In this document: positions 1 to 14,300 of the stretch, one piece after another
Layout: each line of letters opens with the position of its first letter
How positions within the stretch are numbered: position 1 is the stretch's first letter
NCBI GenBank assembly: GCA_031216445.1
Contig: CM062219.1
Span: forward strand, 13,733,001 to 13,797,000
Length of the DNA stretch: 64,000 nucleotides
Source of the DNA: Lateolabrax maculatus
Lineage: Eukaryota > Chordata > Actinopteri > Acropomatiformes > Lateolabracidae
Direction of reading: 5' to 3'
Notes under the pieces: model-generated
Seen by the model: only the letters and a program-made list of their open reading frames with translations
Told to the model about the DNA's origin: nothing
Databases searched by the model: none
Translations under genes and position numbers: made by a program

Positions 1-2301
1 TGTCAAAGCGATTTTCTTGTCTGTAGCCTAGTAGCCAGTCTGAAGCTCACCGTGGTAACACCTGCCAGACAGTTTAGACAGCGCGACCCCCTGCCCTGAC
101 ACTAATACTTATCTTAATTCACCAGGTGTTTCTTTTGTCTTTTTGGTCCATCACTAACACACTGCCATCTGGCGAAAAACAAGTATTGCACATATTATGC
201 TAATTGTAAGATCTGACAAGACCACAATATTGCAAAATTCCAGTAGTTCAATGCCAGATAAGGGATGCTCTGCTGTTGGAGAAACTCATCTGTGAGTGTT
301 GCAAAACCTCTTGCAGGACTGTTGACATACATCCTGTTGCATTACTATCTTGTTATAGAATGACAAACATGTTTCTGGGCTCACTGGGTTCTCAGTTTGA
401 TTCACTGCTGAACTGTCATTATTTATTTATTTATTTTTAACCCATATTAAATCTCATATTTTAAAATTGCGTATTTAGGTCTGGATGAGAACAGATACTG
501 TAGGCTTCATTACCAGACCCAGAGATTTGTTTTATTGATTTAAGTTGACCTTTTCCTCCTCTACCCTTATCTTTTTTTGTCAGAGGGCTTAGTCATAAGT
601 GTAAAGAAGGTTACAAAAAAGTCATGACCAGTGAGTGAGTGCTGCTAGCTGTTCAAACACCGTTAATTTGTTGTATTGATGGAAAATAGGGATTTAACTG
701 CATTGGCCAAGAGTTTTTCATCAAAAAGAGCCAGTTATAATGCCCATGTAGAACTCAAAAATATTCCACCTTCTTATCTTTATATTGACTCACTGTGGCA
801 CCTCTCTCTGGGCATCTAAGATAGTTCGAGCTGGGCTCTAAGATTACAGGTTTGTTGTTGCGCAGCCGGCAGTGTAGATGTTCTGAGCAGGGTATCCTAC
901 CATCTAGCTATCTAATTAGGTCATGAGGAAACTAAAACCAAACCAAACACTGGACACCAGGGAAATGTATGTACTTTGATTGTCTTATCCAAAGTGATTT
1001 AAAGTAAGTTTGAGAGTTGAAATATCGTATTGTCCTTGATTGTCTTAGAGTTACAGACAAACACTAGTGTGACAGTCAAAAAAAAACATTTACACTCATA
1101 GGGGAACAAAGGGTTGCTGCGTTGTCTTTACCGAGGAAACTCCACCTTGTGGATCAGGAAATAGTTGCCAATACAAAACTGACCTAGTGTTCTTAGTATT
1201 TTATAGCAAGTCATAGCACTATAAATGTGTTAATTATGGCAAACCTTCAATGTGACGCCAAACTTTTAATCTAACAGAAGTGTTAGATAAATGCAACAGA
1301 GAGACAGCCTGTGGGAACCAGATGGTTGGCTCTGCGACTGAAACCGGCTGGCTGTCTGGTTGGTTGCTGTCCATCTTCAATAAACCCAAAAACAACCATT
1401 TTCAAAAGACCTGACTCAGCTGAACTATAGAAAACAGTCTGGCCTCTGACTGGTGAATTCAACAAGATACCGAGATGAGGTCAGAGTGAAAGACTGCAGT
1501 CATCTGTTGCGATGTGATAAGAGGGCTTATTTAAGCAGGCCGCACTCTGTTTTCTTTTTCAAAACTTGGGCCTCATAACTGTTTTCTGAGGGTGGATAGT
1601 ACAGGAGAGTAGACAACAGGTGTTAGAAGAGTTGCTGCAACTCTGAATCCCCCAAATGTACAATATCAAAACTTATGCAAGTTGTTAGTGAATAAATATA
1701 TTTATTGTTTGTTGGTGGTGTTGTGGGAGTTTGAGTTAGATTAGATTGTTTTAGATAGTTGACTTCTCTCTGTTTCTCACTTTCTCGTAAATTACAGTAT
1801 TTTGAGCCAACCATCTGATCCCCTAATTGTTTTTGGTTCAGTGTTATTGCAGCAGTAGATTTTTTTCATAATTTCTTACTCACACTAGGCATGCTTTTAT
1901 TTTTTAATTTGCGGTTATTCAAACGTAGCAAAGAACAGGTCGCATATGCCACATTTCTTTTAAGAGTCCAGTGGTGGAGGAGTCTGAAAATAGATCCAGT
2001 TTTACACAATTAATACTGCTATGTTGGCTTCTACCTCTCAAAGCTTTGATAATTGTTGGCATCTGCCGTTCACTTTTGCATCTCTCATTCTTTCACAAGA
2101 CTCAAAACAGTTTTTTTGTCTTAGCAGTTAATCCTTAATTTTTCTTCAACCATTTAGCCTGTTGTTTGTGTCTCCAATGCCAAATCAGCAGCTTAGTTTG
2201 CTTGAACATGATCAGCGAGCACAAGTACCACCTGTTCCTTCCTGTGTCTGTCACACTGACATGTGTTTGTTTACCCCCACTCTTATCTCGTCTCTCTTTA
2301 G
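1..2301 (+). other. ulk1: ulk1 intronic sequence upstream of the first visible exon
   Basis: No coding exon was found here on either strand. The next exon (2302) starts in phase 0 inside the kinase N-lobe, so about 85 residues (start codon, glycine-rich loop, catalytic lysine), probably three exons by comparison with human ULK1, must lie left of the window. The short ORFs in this stretch show no family resemblance and have no usable splice sites in phase. Confidence 0.7.
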
Positions 2302-5300
2302 GAAACTGCCAGCTCAGTGTACCTGGTAATGGAGGTAAGCTCGCTGTGATGTTTGGCTTTGTTTGATCAGCGCTGTATTGTCTCAGCTTTTCCAGGCAGC
2401 TCTGACAGGGCCTGGGCTATAATTAGCTGTGTCCTCAGGCATCAAGAGGGGGGGGGGGTTGTGGTAAATGGCAACATCCAAATGCTGCTAGGTTTTACCA
2501 GGGAACCAGGAAACAACACAGAAATCAGTATTATTCAGTAATATTATGGTTTAGTTATTTTCTCTAACCAGTTATGTGCTCAACATCTTGCTTCTGACAA
2601 CATAATTGCACATTTCAGTATTTTAATGCATGTTTCATGATACTTTTATTGCTTTCTCCCAGCCTGGTTGTTCTGTTATTGTGTGTTGTAAAGATACATT
2701 CAATATTGTGTTAACAGATTTGCCAGCCAAGCAGAAAAGCTTGCTCAGACACAACTTCAACAGAAAAGTTAGCTAGCTGACGTTGGCAACCAGATATGGA
2801 GGTTTCTAGTTAGACAACATACAGTGCTTACCAGAGGAAATATTTATTTATTATTCTTTATTTGTATCCCTTTTAGCTTCCAGTGGTTGGTAGTCTTCTT
2901 TGGGTTCACATAAATTTCAAACATTCACAGTTTTTATCAAAAATTTCAAAATAATGATGACACAATGTTCAAGTTGTTTAGTATTTTTCTAAATAAATTT
3001 CTAAGTTACTCTAAAGGTCATATAATACGCCAATTCAATAAATATGAAAATGATTGTTGCTGGTTAAAGACAGCATTACAGAAGCAGAACACAGATGTAG
3101 AATAGCTTGAAAGGGAGAGCAGAGATCCGTTAAAATTATCTTCGTTGTTTCATGCTTATCTCTGTGTCATAGAAAAGGAAATGACTTGCAGCGCAGCCTT
3201 TCAGAGCCTCGCCAGTCATAACTCACCTCGTTCTTTCCTGGGTTCATTCATATTGACGCTAGAATGAGAGCAAGGGTATAAATCTGTAAACACGTCACTC
3301 TTTGGCAAATCATTGCTCTGATCTCTTTTGGTTTCTAGGCCCTTCAGAGACCGGGTGATGTTGGTTACACGTCAGCCCTCCATGTTACCTTTGTTACCTA
3401 ATGTTTTTCCTTTTCATCTCTCTCTCCCTTCCTGTCTCTTTTTCTAATCCCAGTACTGCAATGGGGGCGATCTTGCTGACTACTTACACTGTAAGTGCAA
3501 CAATTCATCTAATAAAAGCTCCAAGTGCATGATGAACAGTCAGTGAATGCTTCTTTCTATTGTCTAAAAGCCATGATCAAGATTTCTCCAAGCAAAGAAG
3601 TTGAAAACTATATATTTTAAATATTATTCTACTCAAGCATTTATTGAGGGTGGAATCCATTTAAGCTACATCCACATTTTGCAAGGCAGTAGTGTTTATT
3701 ATGGTGTGCTTATTGATGTGAACTGATCAGGAAAGAGTGAGTCTCAGTAAGTGTAAATAAAAGGGAACAACTTAAAAGTAAATTCTACGCCCCAAGGCTG
3801 AAGCAGACTATTATCTAGGGAAGATTTGGTGCTTCAGTAACAGCTCATGAACTTTGGAGGACCGAAGGCTTAAAATAGACTTTGACATGCAGTGTGATAA
3901 AACCACAGAGAAACATCCCTGCTGTGTTCTTCCGTCTTTCACACATTCAGTATGTGAGACATACATCACATACATACTGTACAGAACACCACCTTTTGCA
4001 GATATGCTTTTGAGTCAACACCATGCCAACAAAAAGCTGGGAGAATCATGTCATGTAAATAAGTCTACAATTCTGTAGACTCTGAATTGCAAGGTTTTGC
4101 ATAGCCAGTACACTCAACTTGTCTGATGTGGGACTTTGTCTGTTAGTGTGGGTAGGGTGGGAAATAAGACGTCAGCCGCTAGCTGTTTTAAGACAAATTC
4201 AGGCTGTAGCTGCTAACTTTGTCTATCAGGTACCCAGAGTCTAAATAGAGGACCTATTCCAAAAATAATCTCTGCCTGTGATATTTCCTGGCAAGGAAGC
4301 CTAAGTCTGGGTTTTAAAAAATCAGTTGGAAGTAAGGTGGAGCCTGAGAGAAATTCAAGACAAGGGAGGGATTCTCACATAGAACCATACTGTCCCACCA
4401 TGAGATGAGGGCAATGATTGGAGGGAGGAAGGGACAGGGAGCAGGAGGTGGCAGTGGGGTGATAGACGTAAACTGAGAGGGTCTGTTTTGTGTAACGTGG
4501 TCCGACTCCAAGATGTGTAATGAAAACTAGTGTGATTTGTCATTCAGTCCCTATCTGTCCACTATACCCCCACCTTGTATCCTATACAAATAGTTAATCT
4601 CACATGCACTGTAGCGTATGAGAAACACTATGTACACTTGGTATACCACAGTTAACTTGCAGCTAATTAACCTTTGTTTACCTCTTGTTCGCCTGCAGCC
4701 AAGGGCACGCTGAGTGAGGACACTATTCGGGTTTTCCTGCAGCAGATTGCAGGGGCCATGAGGGTCCTGCAGACCAAAGGCATAATCCACAGGGACCTCA
4801 AACCCCAGAACATTCTGCTCTCCTACCCACCAGGACGCAAGTCGCACTCCAACAACACCTGCATCAAGATCGGTAGGTTTTGATGGTGTAAGTCTGCAAG
4901 CTCACACGCATAAAGTGATGGCATGTGCACATTTTATCAGCAGTTTTCTGTTGTTGCCTTTTAACCAAATGGGCTTCTCACAAAATACTACAGAGTGATA
5001 TTGAAAATGATGGCAATAATATTATTCCATAATGACACTTCAAGGAGGTATATAGATACATCAATAATAAAAAAACAACTAAACCAAAATCAAACAAATA
5101 GTCGATCATTATCGAAAATCAAGCACTCGACATATACAGTGTAGTTAAAACTGGACATTACTATCACAAGACATTTTGGTAGATTTGTTAACTTCATGCC
5201 TCCTAACCTTCCTTCCCGTCCCTCACTTTCTCTCTCCACAGCGGACTTTGGCTTTGCCAGGTACCTTCAGAACAACATGATGGCAGCAACACTCTGTGGG

Positions 5301-8300
5301 TCCCCTATGTACATGGTAAGCACTTTTTGTAGGTTTTTATAGATATGATAAAATTGCAAGCATACGCAAATGTTTTAGGTGGTTGTCAAACCGAGTAAAA
5401 TTCATATTAGATGACTGCGTTTCATCTGTTATGAGCAGAGAAAGTTTCTTAATCTTTAGTTAAAAAATAAGAATTAATTTCTGAAAAGTAATAATTTCAA
5501 AAACACAATTTTTTAATTGGCTTGAAGCTAGTTTTTTTTTAACTTCACAGTGTTGGCTGAACACAGTCTCTAAAATGATACTGCATTGGTAATACTAATC
5601 ATCTCATTAATTGTTCATCAAAGAGTTCCACCAAAGTGTCGCAATCTCACTATTTTTCTTTGTCACCAGGCTCCTGAGGTCATTATGTCCCAAAACTATG
5701 ATGCCAAGGCTGACTTGTGGAGTATAGGAACCATAGTCTTTCAGTGCCTGACTGGGAAGGCTCCTTTTCAGGTAAACACGCTACATTCACATGTTGTGTG
5801 CTGATTGATTCAGGGCTACATTCTAGAGCATATTTGCAATATGACCTGCTTCTCACATAGTTACATACACTTTCATGTGGATGGGCCAGCTTTAAAACTC
5901 AAACTTTAAATTTAAAACCAAATTAACAACAATCATTATATTTCAGGCTTCAGCATAAATATAATGTAAGTGTGTCTATGGATGTCATTTATTCTTCAAT
6001 ATCCTTTACATGATTACTCTTTTGCCAAATTATGAGCATGTGTACAGCAAGTGTGCTTGTCATTTTGCACAAGAAAATTAAATTAAAAGAAATGTTTTAA
6101 TGGGTTTAAAGTGATTGAAAACACATGTGCAGTACTTTGAGACAGTAACAGAATGAAGTGTTCCTTTAACATGTTTTCCTCTGTATCGAAAAACCCCAGC
6201 TCAGTTTGTTTGTTGAAAGTATATCAAGAAACAGAAACAACCCAGCAATTTGCCTTGGCTGATGTGAATGATGCTTTGAAAAATGAAATCTATCTTCTTA
6301 CAAACCCTTATCTTAACTGCACTCGCAGCATTTCTGAAATTACCTGAGTAGCTTCTCTCTTTGCTTCATTGACAGGCATGTCAAAACATGTGGCATTGTG
6401 TCGTTACTCGAGTGATTGGAGCATGTCATTTACAGTGCCTGTCAATAAAGTCGAGCGAAGCTTAGGGTACAATCTGTGCAGTAGCAGCATACTGTGCCAT
6501 AAAAACGTATGCAACTATAGTATGAAAAGGTAATATGACTATGTTTGTAATGTAACATGTACATTTGCAGACATTTACATGTTTTCAACTGTCTCTCTGA
6601 TGTTTTGTCCTCTTTAGGCTAGCAGTCCCCAAGACCTCCGGCTGTTTTATGAAAAAAACAAGACTCTCAGCCCCAAGTAAGGAATAACAGTGAGATGACA
6701 GCAGGATTAATCATATGTTATTAACTGATGTTATGGTCAAAGACTGAAAAGTATAGTCACGTTCACCTTTTTTTTTTCTGTATTTGTTTTATAGATTTTG
6801 ATTACAAGAAATGAGAAACTTTGCTGTGATACATATATATAGAATAGAAAAACCACTGAAAAGTGGAGTTCTGCTTGGCCATGCCAGATGGGCTGTTTTA
6901 ACAGTTGAACAGCAGTTAATTTACAACTTTGTTAGAGATGACAAGCCTGCAACAAATCCCTAACAACCTAGGCTTTTACAGCACAACGTCCATACGGTTT
7001 TTACATTTACATTTTTTACATTACAGTTTATCATAGCTGCCTAATGAAAGCCTACGTAAAAGTCCTATTTTCAGGAATGTAGACAGTCACGCTAATTGTG
7101 AAAGGTTATCATTGTTTTAATCTTCTGTTTGGAATTTTTTGGTTCCAGTAAAAACATAAAGTCAACAAAGTGTAGCTAAAGTGTTGCTGTATCTGTAGTA
7201 ACAGTTGTCTGTTGTATCATTTGACCTTTTTAATCGAGTTATTTTTCTGCCCAGCAGCACACACTGATAGTGGTGTTATTTGTTTGCAGCATCCCCAGAG
7301 AGACTTCAAGCCATTTGAGGCACCTGCTGCTGGGTCTGCTGCAGCGCAACCACAAGGACCGCATGGACTTTGGTTAGCAAGCATCAAGCATAGTACAATG
7401 AATGAAACAGTATATGGTGTTGATGCAGACCTTAACTGATAACTTACTGTTAAAGCATTTCATAAATACTTAGCTAGTCACATTACTCAGACAACAGATG
7501 TAACATATATTTCTGTGAATGTAGTGTTTCTCATGAATAAAGAAGTGTTACATAAAGGTATAAAACCCATGGACAAAAAGACCATGTATGTCTTTTTATC
7601 TGTGTCTGTGTGCTGTATGCACATTACTGTAGGTCATCATATTTGTATTTAGTACTCCGTTTACTATCTCCTACTAATTCTATTTTTTCTTTTGTTGTTG
7701 ATAGATGAGTTTTTTTGTCATCCTTTCCTGGAGGCTAGCTCATCCGTGAAAAAGAGTAAGTAAGAATAAAGTAGACAAACCACATACTGATGCGAACATG
7801 ATAAGAAAAGCTAATATTCGTTATCAGCAAAACACCGTAGAGTTATGACATGACAGGTGCCCTGTGCACTTTTCTTGGAAACAAAGTTTCTGTTTACAGT
7901 CAGTGTTTCTGACCAAACCGTATTGTGTGTATTGTTAAGTTGTCTTAACGATTGTGTTGCTTTTTTTTTTTTTTTTTTACAGCAACTCCTACTGTGTCCA
8001 TGACCTGCTTCCCAAGCTCTGCATCAGCCAGCTCGTGTAGCAGCTCTTCCACCTCTCACCTTGCCTCACCACCGGTTTGTGCATATTATTCCTGTATTAT
8101 TTCCTCGTTTCTCTTTGTTTCTCCGTCTGTATTTGAGTAATTAGGCTGTGTTTTGATGTGCTGCCATAGAAGCCAACTAAAGGCAACACCTATTTGGCCT
8201 CCCGTCACTGTTTGCTTCCTTTCTTTTGTGCCGTCTTTCTTTGTTTATCTACTACTTTCTGCCTCCCTGTGTCTGCAGCAGTCTCTTGCTGAGATCCAGC

Positions 8301-11300
8301 ATTTGCGTGCCAAAGCTCTGGCCTCCCCCACCCAGGAGGCCACTGGTTTTCTCCTCAAAGACTCATCTGGAGGGGGTGGCAGCAGCAAGAACTCCTCCTC
8401 CTGTGACACAGATGACTTTGTCATGGTGCCTGCTCATTTCACCAGTAAGAAAACTTTTTTTTTAATGGGATCCCTACCTAGATTTCAAATGCAGCTGTGC
8501 ATCATCATAGCCTTGGCTCCAGCTCTATGGAATTACTGTTGAAGTATTTGAAGTCATCTTTTATAAATTTTTTCATAGACTAGCTTTTATGTGGCATTTA
8601 CAGCATTTCATAAGCTTGAGTTCTACTCGAGACATCAATTCTCTGTCATTCTTTTCAGTCTCTGTTCTTAATATTTGTTATTAATGTAATAGAATGTATA
8701 ATACATGGTACAATATATTTGATTTTCCTGGTTTTCCAGCAGGTGAGCTGACATGTGAGAGTAAAGTGCTGCCGGACAGCCTGATGAACAGCGGGTAAGA
8801 AGCAGTGATTGTTTATTCATAGATTGCCAATACCTGTTTTAAACTAATTGAATGTAGTTGTGTGATAGTGTTATAATACAGCTGATAAATTAGGATAAAC
8901 ATTACTTTATGTAAAGGTGAGGGCATATACTGTGTTCCTTAATAGAGACATCTCCTGTGTCTCTTCTCCTCTTTAATCAGCTCTCTTCTGGCTTCTGCTG
9001 GTCTGTGTAGCCACGCCAAAACACCACCACACTCACCTTCCTACAGTGGCTCTCCAAGTCCTGTCAGGTAATACTACAAAGCTTAATGTCTGGTTGTGGT
9101 GATACATGTGGTGCTACATAGCTCAGAACGTAAGACACTGTAAGGTATATAGAAATAATGAATGGTAAAAGCAGCAGCAGCAATGACCAATGTATCTAGT
9201 GGAGTGCATTAAATATCCCCAATATTCAATATATAATATAAGATATAATATTCATTAAGTGTTTTGTCTGCATAAGTATTGGATATACTGAAATTTTTGC
9301 TTTTGTTTTGGTATCAGGCAAGTTAAATGAATCATTAAACATAGTCTTTAATTAACTTCAGATAATGTCATGTCATCCTTACACACATTGTAATGTTTAT
9401 TTTAACATGACAAACATTGTACACGTTTGGCAGGATTGTCAAACAGAATATCTCCCAAATATTTGGTGTTCCTGTTAAAAGTGGGACTTTTGTGTCCACA
9501 CATTAACTCTGTCCTCTGTGGTCTAACTGTTTCCCTCGGCACTCTGTGTTCCTCTCACTGTTGTTGGCAGACCCAGTGAGTTCTCGGGAGGTAACTATGG
9601 AAACCACGGTCAGTCATTGCCTATCCCAGTCCCCACTCAGCTCCAGAACTACCAGCGCATGGAGCAGAATCTCCATTCTACCAAACAGGATGGCTCACCA
9701 CGGTCTGTATCCACAAACACACGTATAACGCAAAGACAAACACGCATAGTCCCACTGTGTACACTGTACACTGTGTAAATTTGCAATGTAAATTTGTATT
9801 TTCAGTTCTCAGTTTAACTGCAGTGACTCATGAACTTTATACTATTAGGCTGTCAACACCAGTGCGTCGTTGCAGCAGTGGAGGCTCGTTGGGCTTTGCT
9901 CGGACCGGCCCTTCATCACCCTACGGGCAGGGAGCAGTCACCACCAATCGCAGGCTTTCCCTAGGAGGCGCCAGACCTTTCCAGCTCTCCCCTCAAGGTA
10001 GCTCAGAGGGTAGTCTTCACTTTGCAAAGCACTTACACAGATGCAGATCACAGCTCTCTCTATAATATTACTACTATATCTAAATCTCGAATGAAATTTT
10101 GGACAGTGTCACAGGATTGGTGATCAGTTGGAGCTAACTGGTTGTTTGCTTGGCTTTTGTATTGTTGAAACAGTTGATATGAGTTGGCAATTCAGCCAAA
10201 GATGATTGTCTCTATCTCAGATATTTAATTGGAAGGATTTTTAGAGGACCGAAGAGCCGAAAGTATTCAGTATTTGGAAAGAAACAAGCTAAACTTAGAG
10301 AAAAGTCTTAAAAAAAAACAACCGTTTCCTTTCTTTAAATCATTTTGCACTTTTGGTCGGACAAAACAAGAAATTTGAAGACATTTTGGGTTCTGTGAAC
10401 TTTTCACTATTTTATTTTTATTTTTAAAGACCAAACGGTAAATTAATTGATCAAAAAATAATCAAAACAGAGCACATAATTATAAAGTAATTATTAGGTG
10501 CATCCCTCGAAAGGGGATTGGCTTGTTAAAGGTGGTGAAATTCAACTGCAGATAAAGAGGGAATTAAGGTTGTGGTTAGCATTTGCCAATGTTCTTGGTC
10601 AACCTAGTCAGAAATGTGTTATTGGTTGAGAAAATAAACCAACCTCCTACATACACAAACACTCTCCTTCTCACCACCAGTTTGCTCTCTACTCTGTGCC
10701 TCATGCTGGCAGAGTCCCTTAGCTGTCTGGACATGCATGCCAGCAGGGCAGCGGGGGAGTAAGGCAGGTCTTGTCCATCTCTGCTATCTCTTTGTGGATT
10801 TGTTGTCTTATTGCCTGTCTGACATTTACGTTGATGTCACCTACTGTGTCAAAGCAGAAACATTCTGACCGTCATCTGTCCCACAGCTCCTCAGCACATT
10901 GAGGCTCGGCCGACTTCTCAGCAACACCCACAGACGACAGGACTGGGCACACGGCTCCACAGTGCCCCCTGTTTGTTGGAGTGTGCCAGTGGTGGTGGCA
11001 GGCAAAAGATCAGGAAGCAGCACTCAGACCCAGTCGTGGCCCCCTCAACAGGCATGATGACGGTCCGCCCTCTCCACTCATCCCCCAGACTCAGTGAGCT
11101 GATGCAGCGTAGCCCACTCCCCACCATCCTGGGCTCCCCTTCCAGGGTGAGTCGTGTATTTGTGTGTATTTAGTTCTCCTGAGATACACAGAGCAAGAAA
11201 ATACAACCAAGCAGTTTAAACAAACTGCCTCTCCTCCTCTCCCTCTCGCCTCTCTCCTCAGACCATCCCTCCATTTGAATTCCCCAAGCCTCCCAGCTCT

Positions 11301-14300
11301 CCAAACCTTGTGACCTTCCTGACACAGCAGGGTTTGGTCATCGGCTCCCCTTGCAGCAGGACTGCTCCAACAGAGCCCAGAGACCCAGGACAACAAGCAC
11401 CTTCACAGGTCACCCAACCAGCCCACTGCATCCACAGACTGAATGAGGATGCCAAAGGATTTGTAAGGTTAGATTATTGTTTTTGCTGGTCTTTTGTATT
11501 CGTTATGTTTACCATTCTAGTGCTGTTTACCATTCTACTTCTCTTTCTCTACCTTCTTATTCCTCTAAGTTTTATTGTTAAGCACCAATACACCACAGCA
11601 AATTCCTTGTATGTGAAAACCTACATGGCAGTAAACCCGATTCTGATTCTGGTTCTGATTATATCCAGGAGGAATTGTTTGCCTCCAGATAGAGGATGGA
11701 CTGTAGTGCTTATGCATTGGCATGAGTTGGGAATGTCTCTCTCCCCCGTGCATTGCCGGGTTTAAATTTCTGTTTTTTAAATCCTTTATAACGCATGTTG
11801 TTGTGTTGTGTTATATACAAAGCTTTTTTACAATAAATAAATTACATTACATTGTAGAAGCTGGAGATCTGTAGTATTTGGATAGCCATTCTTCTCATCT
11901 ATGGAGAAAAAAAGGTCAAAACAGGGATTTTGAACCTAATGGAGTGAATAGAATGACTGTTATGTATAGCTAGCAATGGGAAATTAAGTAAATGAATGAA
12001 GGAAATAGGCAGCCAAAATGATATATAAATATATATATATTAAACAAGGAGATTAATTCATATCACTTTCTTTGCTTTCATGTTCTCTGCTCTGTGTTTC
12101 TATTTCCTGTCTCTTTGGTGCAGGTCTCAGAGTGCCGGCCGTCTGTCTGACATGCTGCTGATGGCTGCATTTGGACCAGGCGGACTTGTGGGTGACCGAG
12201 GCAGCACAGAAAACCTGATTTCTGAAAAAGCCATAGACGTAACAGGTGGGAACATTAGTCCATTGACGTTACCAAACATATGTTTGGGATTTCAGTGTAT
12301 ATACAGGGCTCTTCCCAACATGTGACAGGCTTACTTCAGGATTAGATGCATATTAAAAAACTGCTCCCAAGCTGACATTAAAATGAATTAGACCAATAGG
12401 TTGCAAACAAATGATAAGTTTGTGCTGCTGGGCAGAAAAATAACTTGCTTAAAAGGTAAAATGATACAACAGACAACTGTTACTACAGATACCGCAACAC
12501 TTTTAGCTACACTTTGTTGACTCTTTATGTTTTTACTGGAACCAACTTTTTCTAATATTTGTGATTCCAGGCATCAGTGTGTCAATAATATTCTGCAAGA
12601 GAATATAATGTGATACAAATGAAATTGGTCAGTGATATACAGCCTTATCTTCAGGGTTGTCCACCACCCTCCCTTACCTTCAATCATTGATCTTTTCTGC
12701 CCTCCAGTGCCCCCCGGAGGTGGAGGAGGCCTTGCACCCGGCTCCAGCAGCCCAGCACAGGTGGTTTTCACTGTCGGCTCTCCTCCCAGTGGCAGCACCC
12801 CACCTCATACCTCCAGACAGAGGAAATACTCAGGTAGTACATGCACATCGCAACAAGTGGGAAACAAATTCCACTTACACAGCTGCATTAGTATTAAGTC
12901 CTGCACATCATACAACATTGAGCTCTGGGAAGCTATAACTTTCATTTTCCATGATGTGGAAGTTTAAGTGTCACGGATGTAAGAATAAAAGGTTGATTTT
13001 TTACTGGCCAAGATTTATATTAAGCCCAGCTGTGGAGATATTAGGGGAATAATAACCCAAATTAACCCCAGTTTTCCAATTGGTAATTGGCAATTAGAGT
13101 TTTTATGAAAAGAAAAATGAATGTAGCTGCTGGCAGATGTTGATCATTAGCTGGAACGCATAGCCACCAACACAGTGTTTAGTAACAAGTGTGAATGCTA
13201 AAAAACAACAAGCAGAAATGCAATCCACACACTGTTACTTCAATATATTTATCAATTGTTGTTAATGTAGATTCAGCTATTTATTGTACAGCAATGAAAA
13301 TGCATGGCATTTGATGAAAACATATTTATGTATTAAATGAACAAATATTTTTTATATATTTTTTTGTCATCTCTTTTTCTCACTCTCTCAGGCTCATTCA
13401 CTTCAGTCAGCCCTGCAGGCTCCTTCACAAGCCGCTACCCCCAGACAGGCACCTATCTGGATGGCTTTGAGGCTCCTTCTAGTCCTCGCTACAGTTTCAC
13501 TGATCCTATCACAGCCAACATGGGCGGTCATGTAACCTTCGAGGCTCCTGAGCTGCCTGAGGAGACGCTGATGGAGGTGAGAAGCAGGTTTTCTACACAG
13601 CTCTGGGAAGTAGTGAAAAAGGAGTCTTCCCTAAGATCCTCTATATTCTATAATGCTTTCAGCAATTATTTATTTTGATTTTTGAAACAGTGTGGACTGT
13701 GAGAAAAATATAAAACCAAAACATAGTGTAGTTGATGTGTCTTTAGCTCAAGTCATCTTGGCAAAATAGCATAAGGTGGAATCTGAGAATGGGATAATGA
13801 AATGCATTGAATGACCTGTCACCTGTTAATGGTTGTGTTTTTTTTTTTTTGTTTGTTTTGCCAATGCAGACTGAATGTGAAATCACACTTAAATGAATGA
13901 ATCAATAAACCACCTCCCTTTCCCCCCTTTCTTTGCCTGTCTTTCTTCCTGCCTCTGTCGGAGTGCAGCAGGAGCATACAGACACTGTTCAAAGCCTGCG
14001 TTTCACGTTGGATTTCGCCCGCTGCCTGATGGAGGTGGCTGGAGCCCGTAAGGCCGCGGTGCTGGAGGAGATGGGGGAGCTGGGGGACATTTGTCATCCC
14101 TCGGTCCTTCAGCAGCAGAGTCTTGTAGCAGATCAGATAAGCTCACTGAGCCGAGAGTGGAGGTAAGGCCATATCAACTATGGCTGCGAGTGTTTGTTGA
14201 TGGCAATGATACTGTGTATCCAGTTTGGATGGAAAATGGAAAAATAACCTTGGGCACAACACAGTTTTTTTTTAATTGTGAAAATTAGCAAAACGATCTG

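Noticed and set aside
10713..10758. Possible extra ulk1 exon
   Set aside because: It has a plausible acceptor (CTGGCAG) and donor (GTAAGG), but its 46 bases do not keep the phase into exon 10887 and the translation ([15 protein letters not shown]) matches no ULK1 segment.
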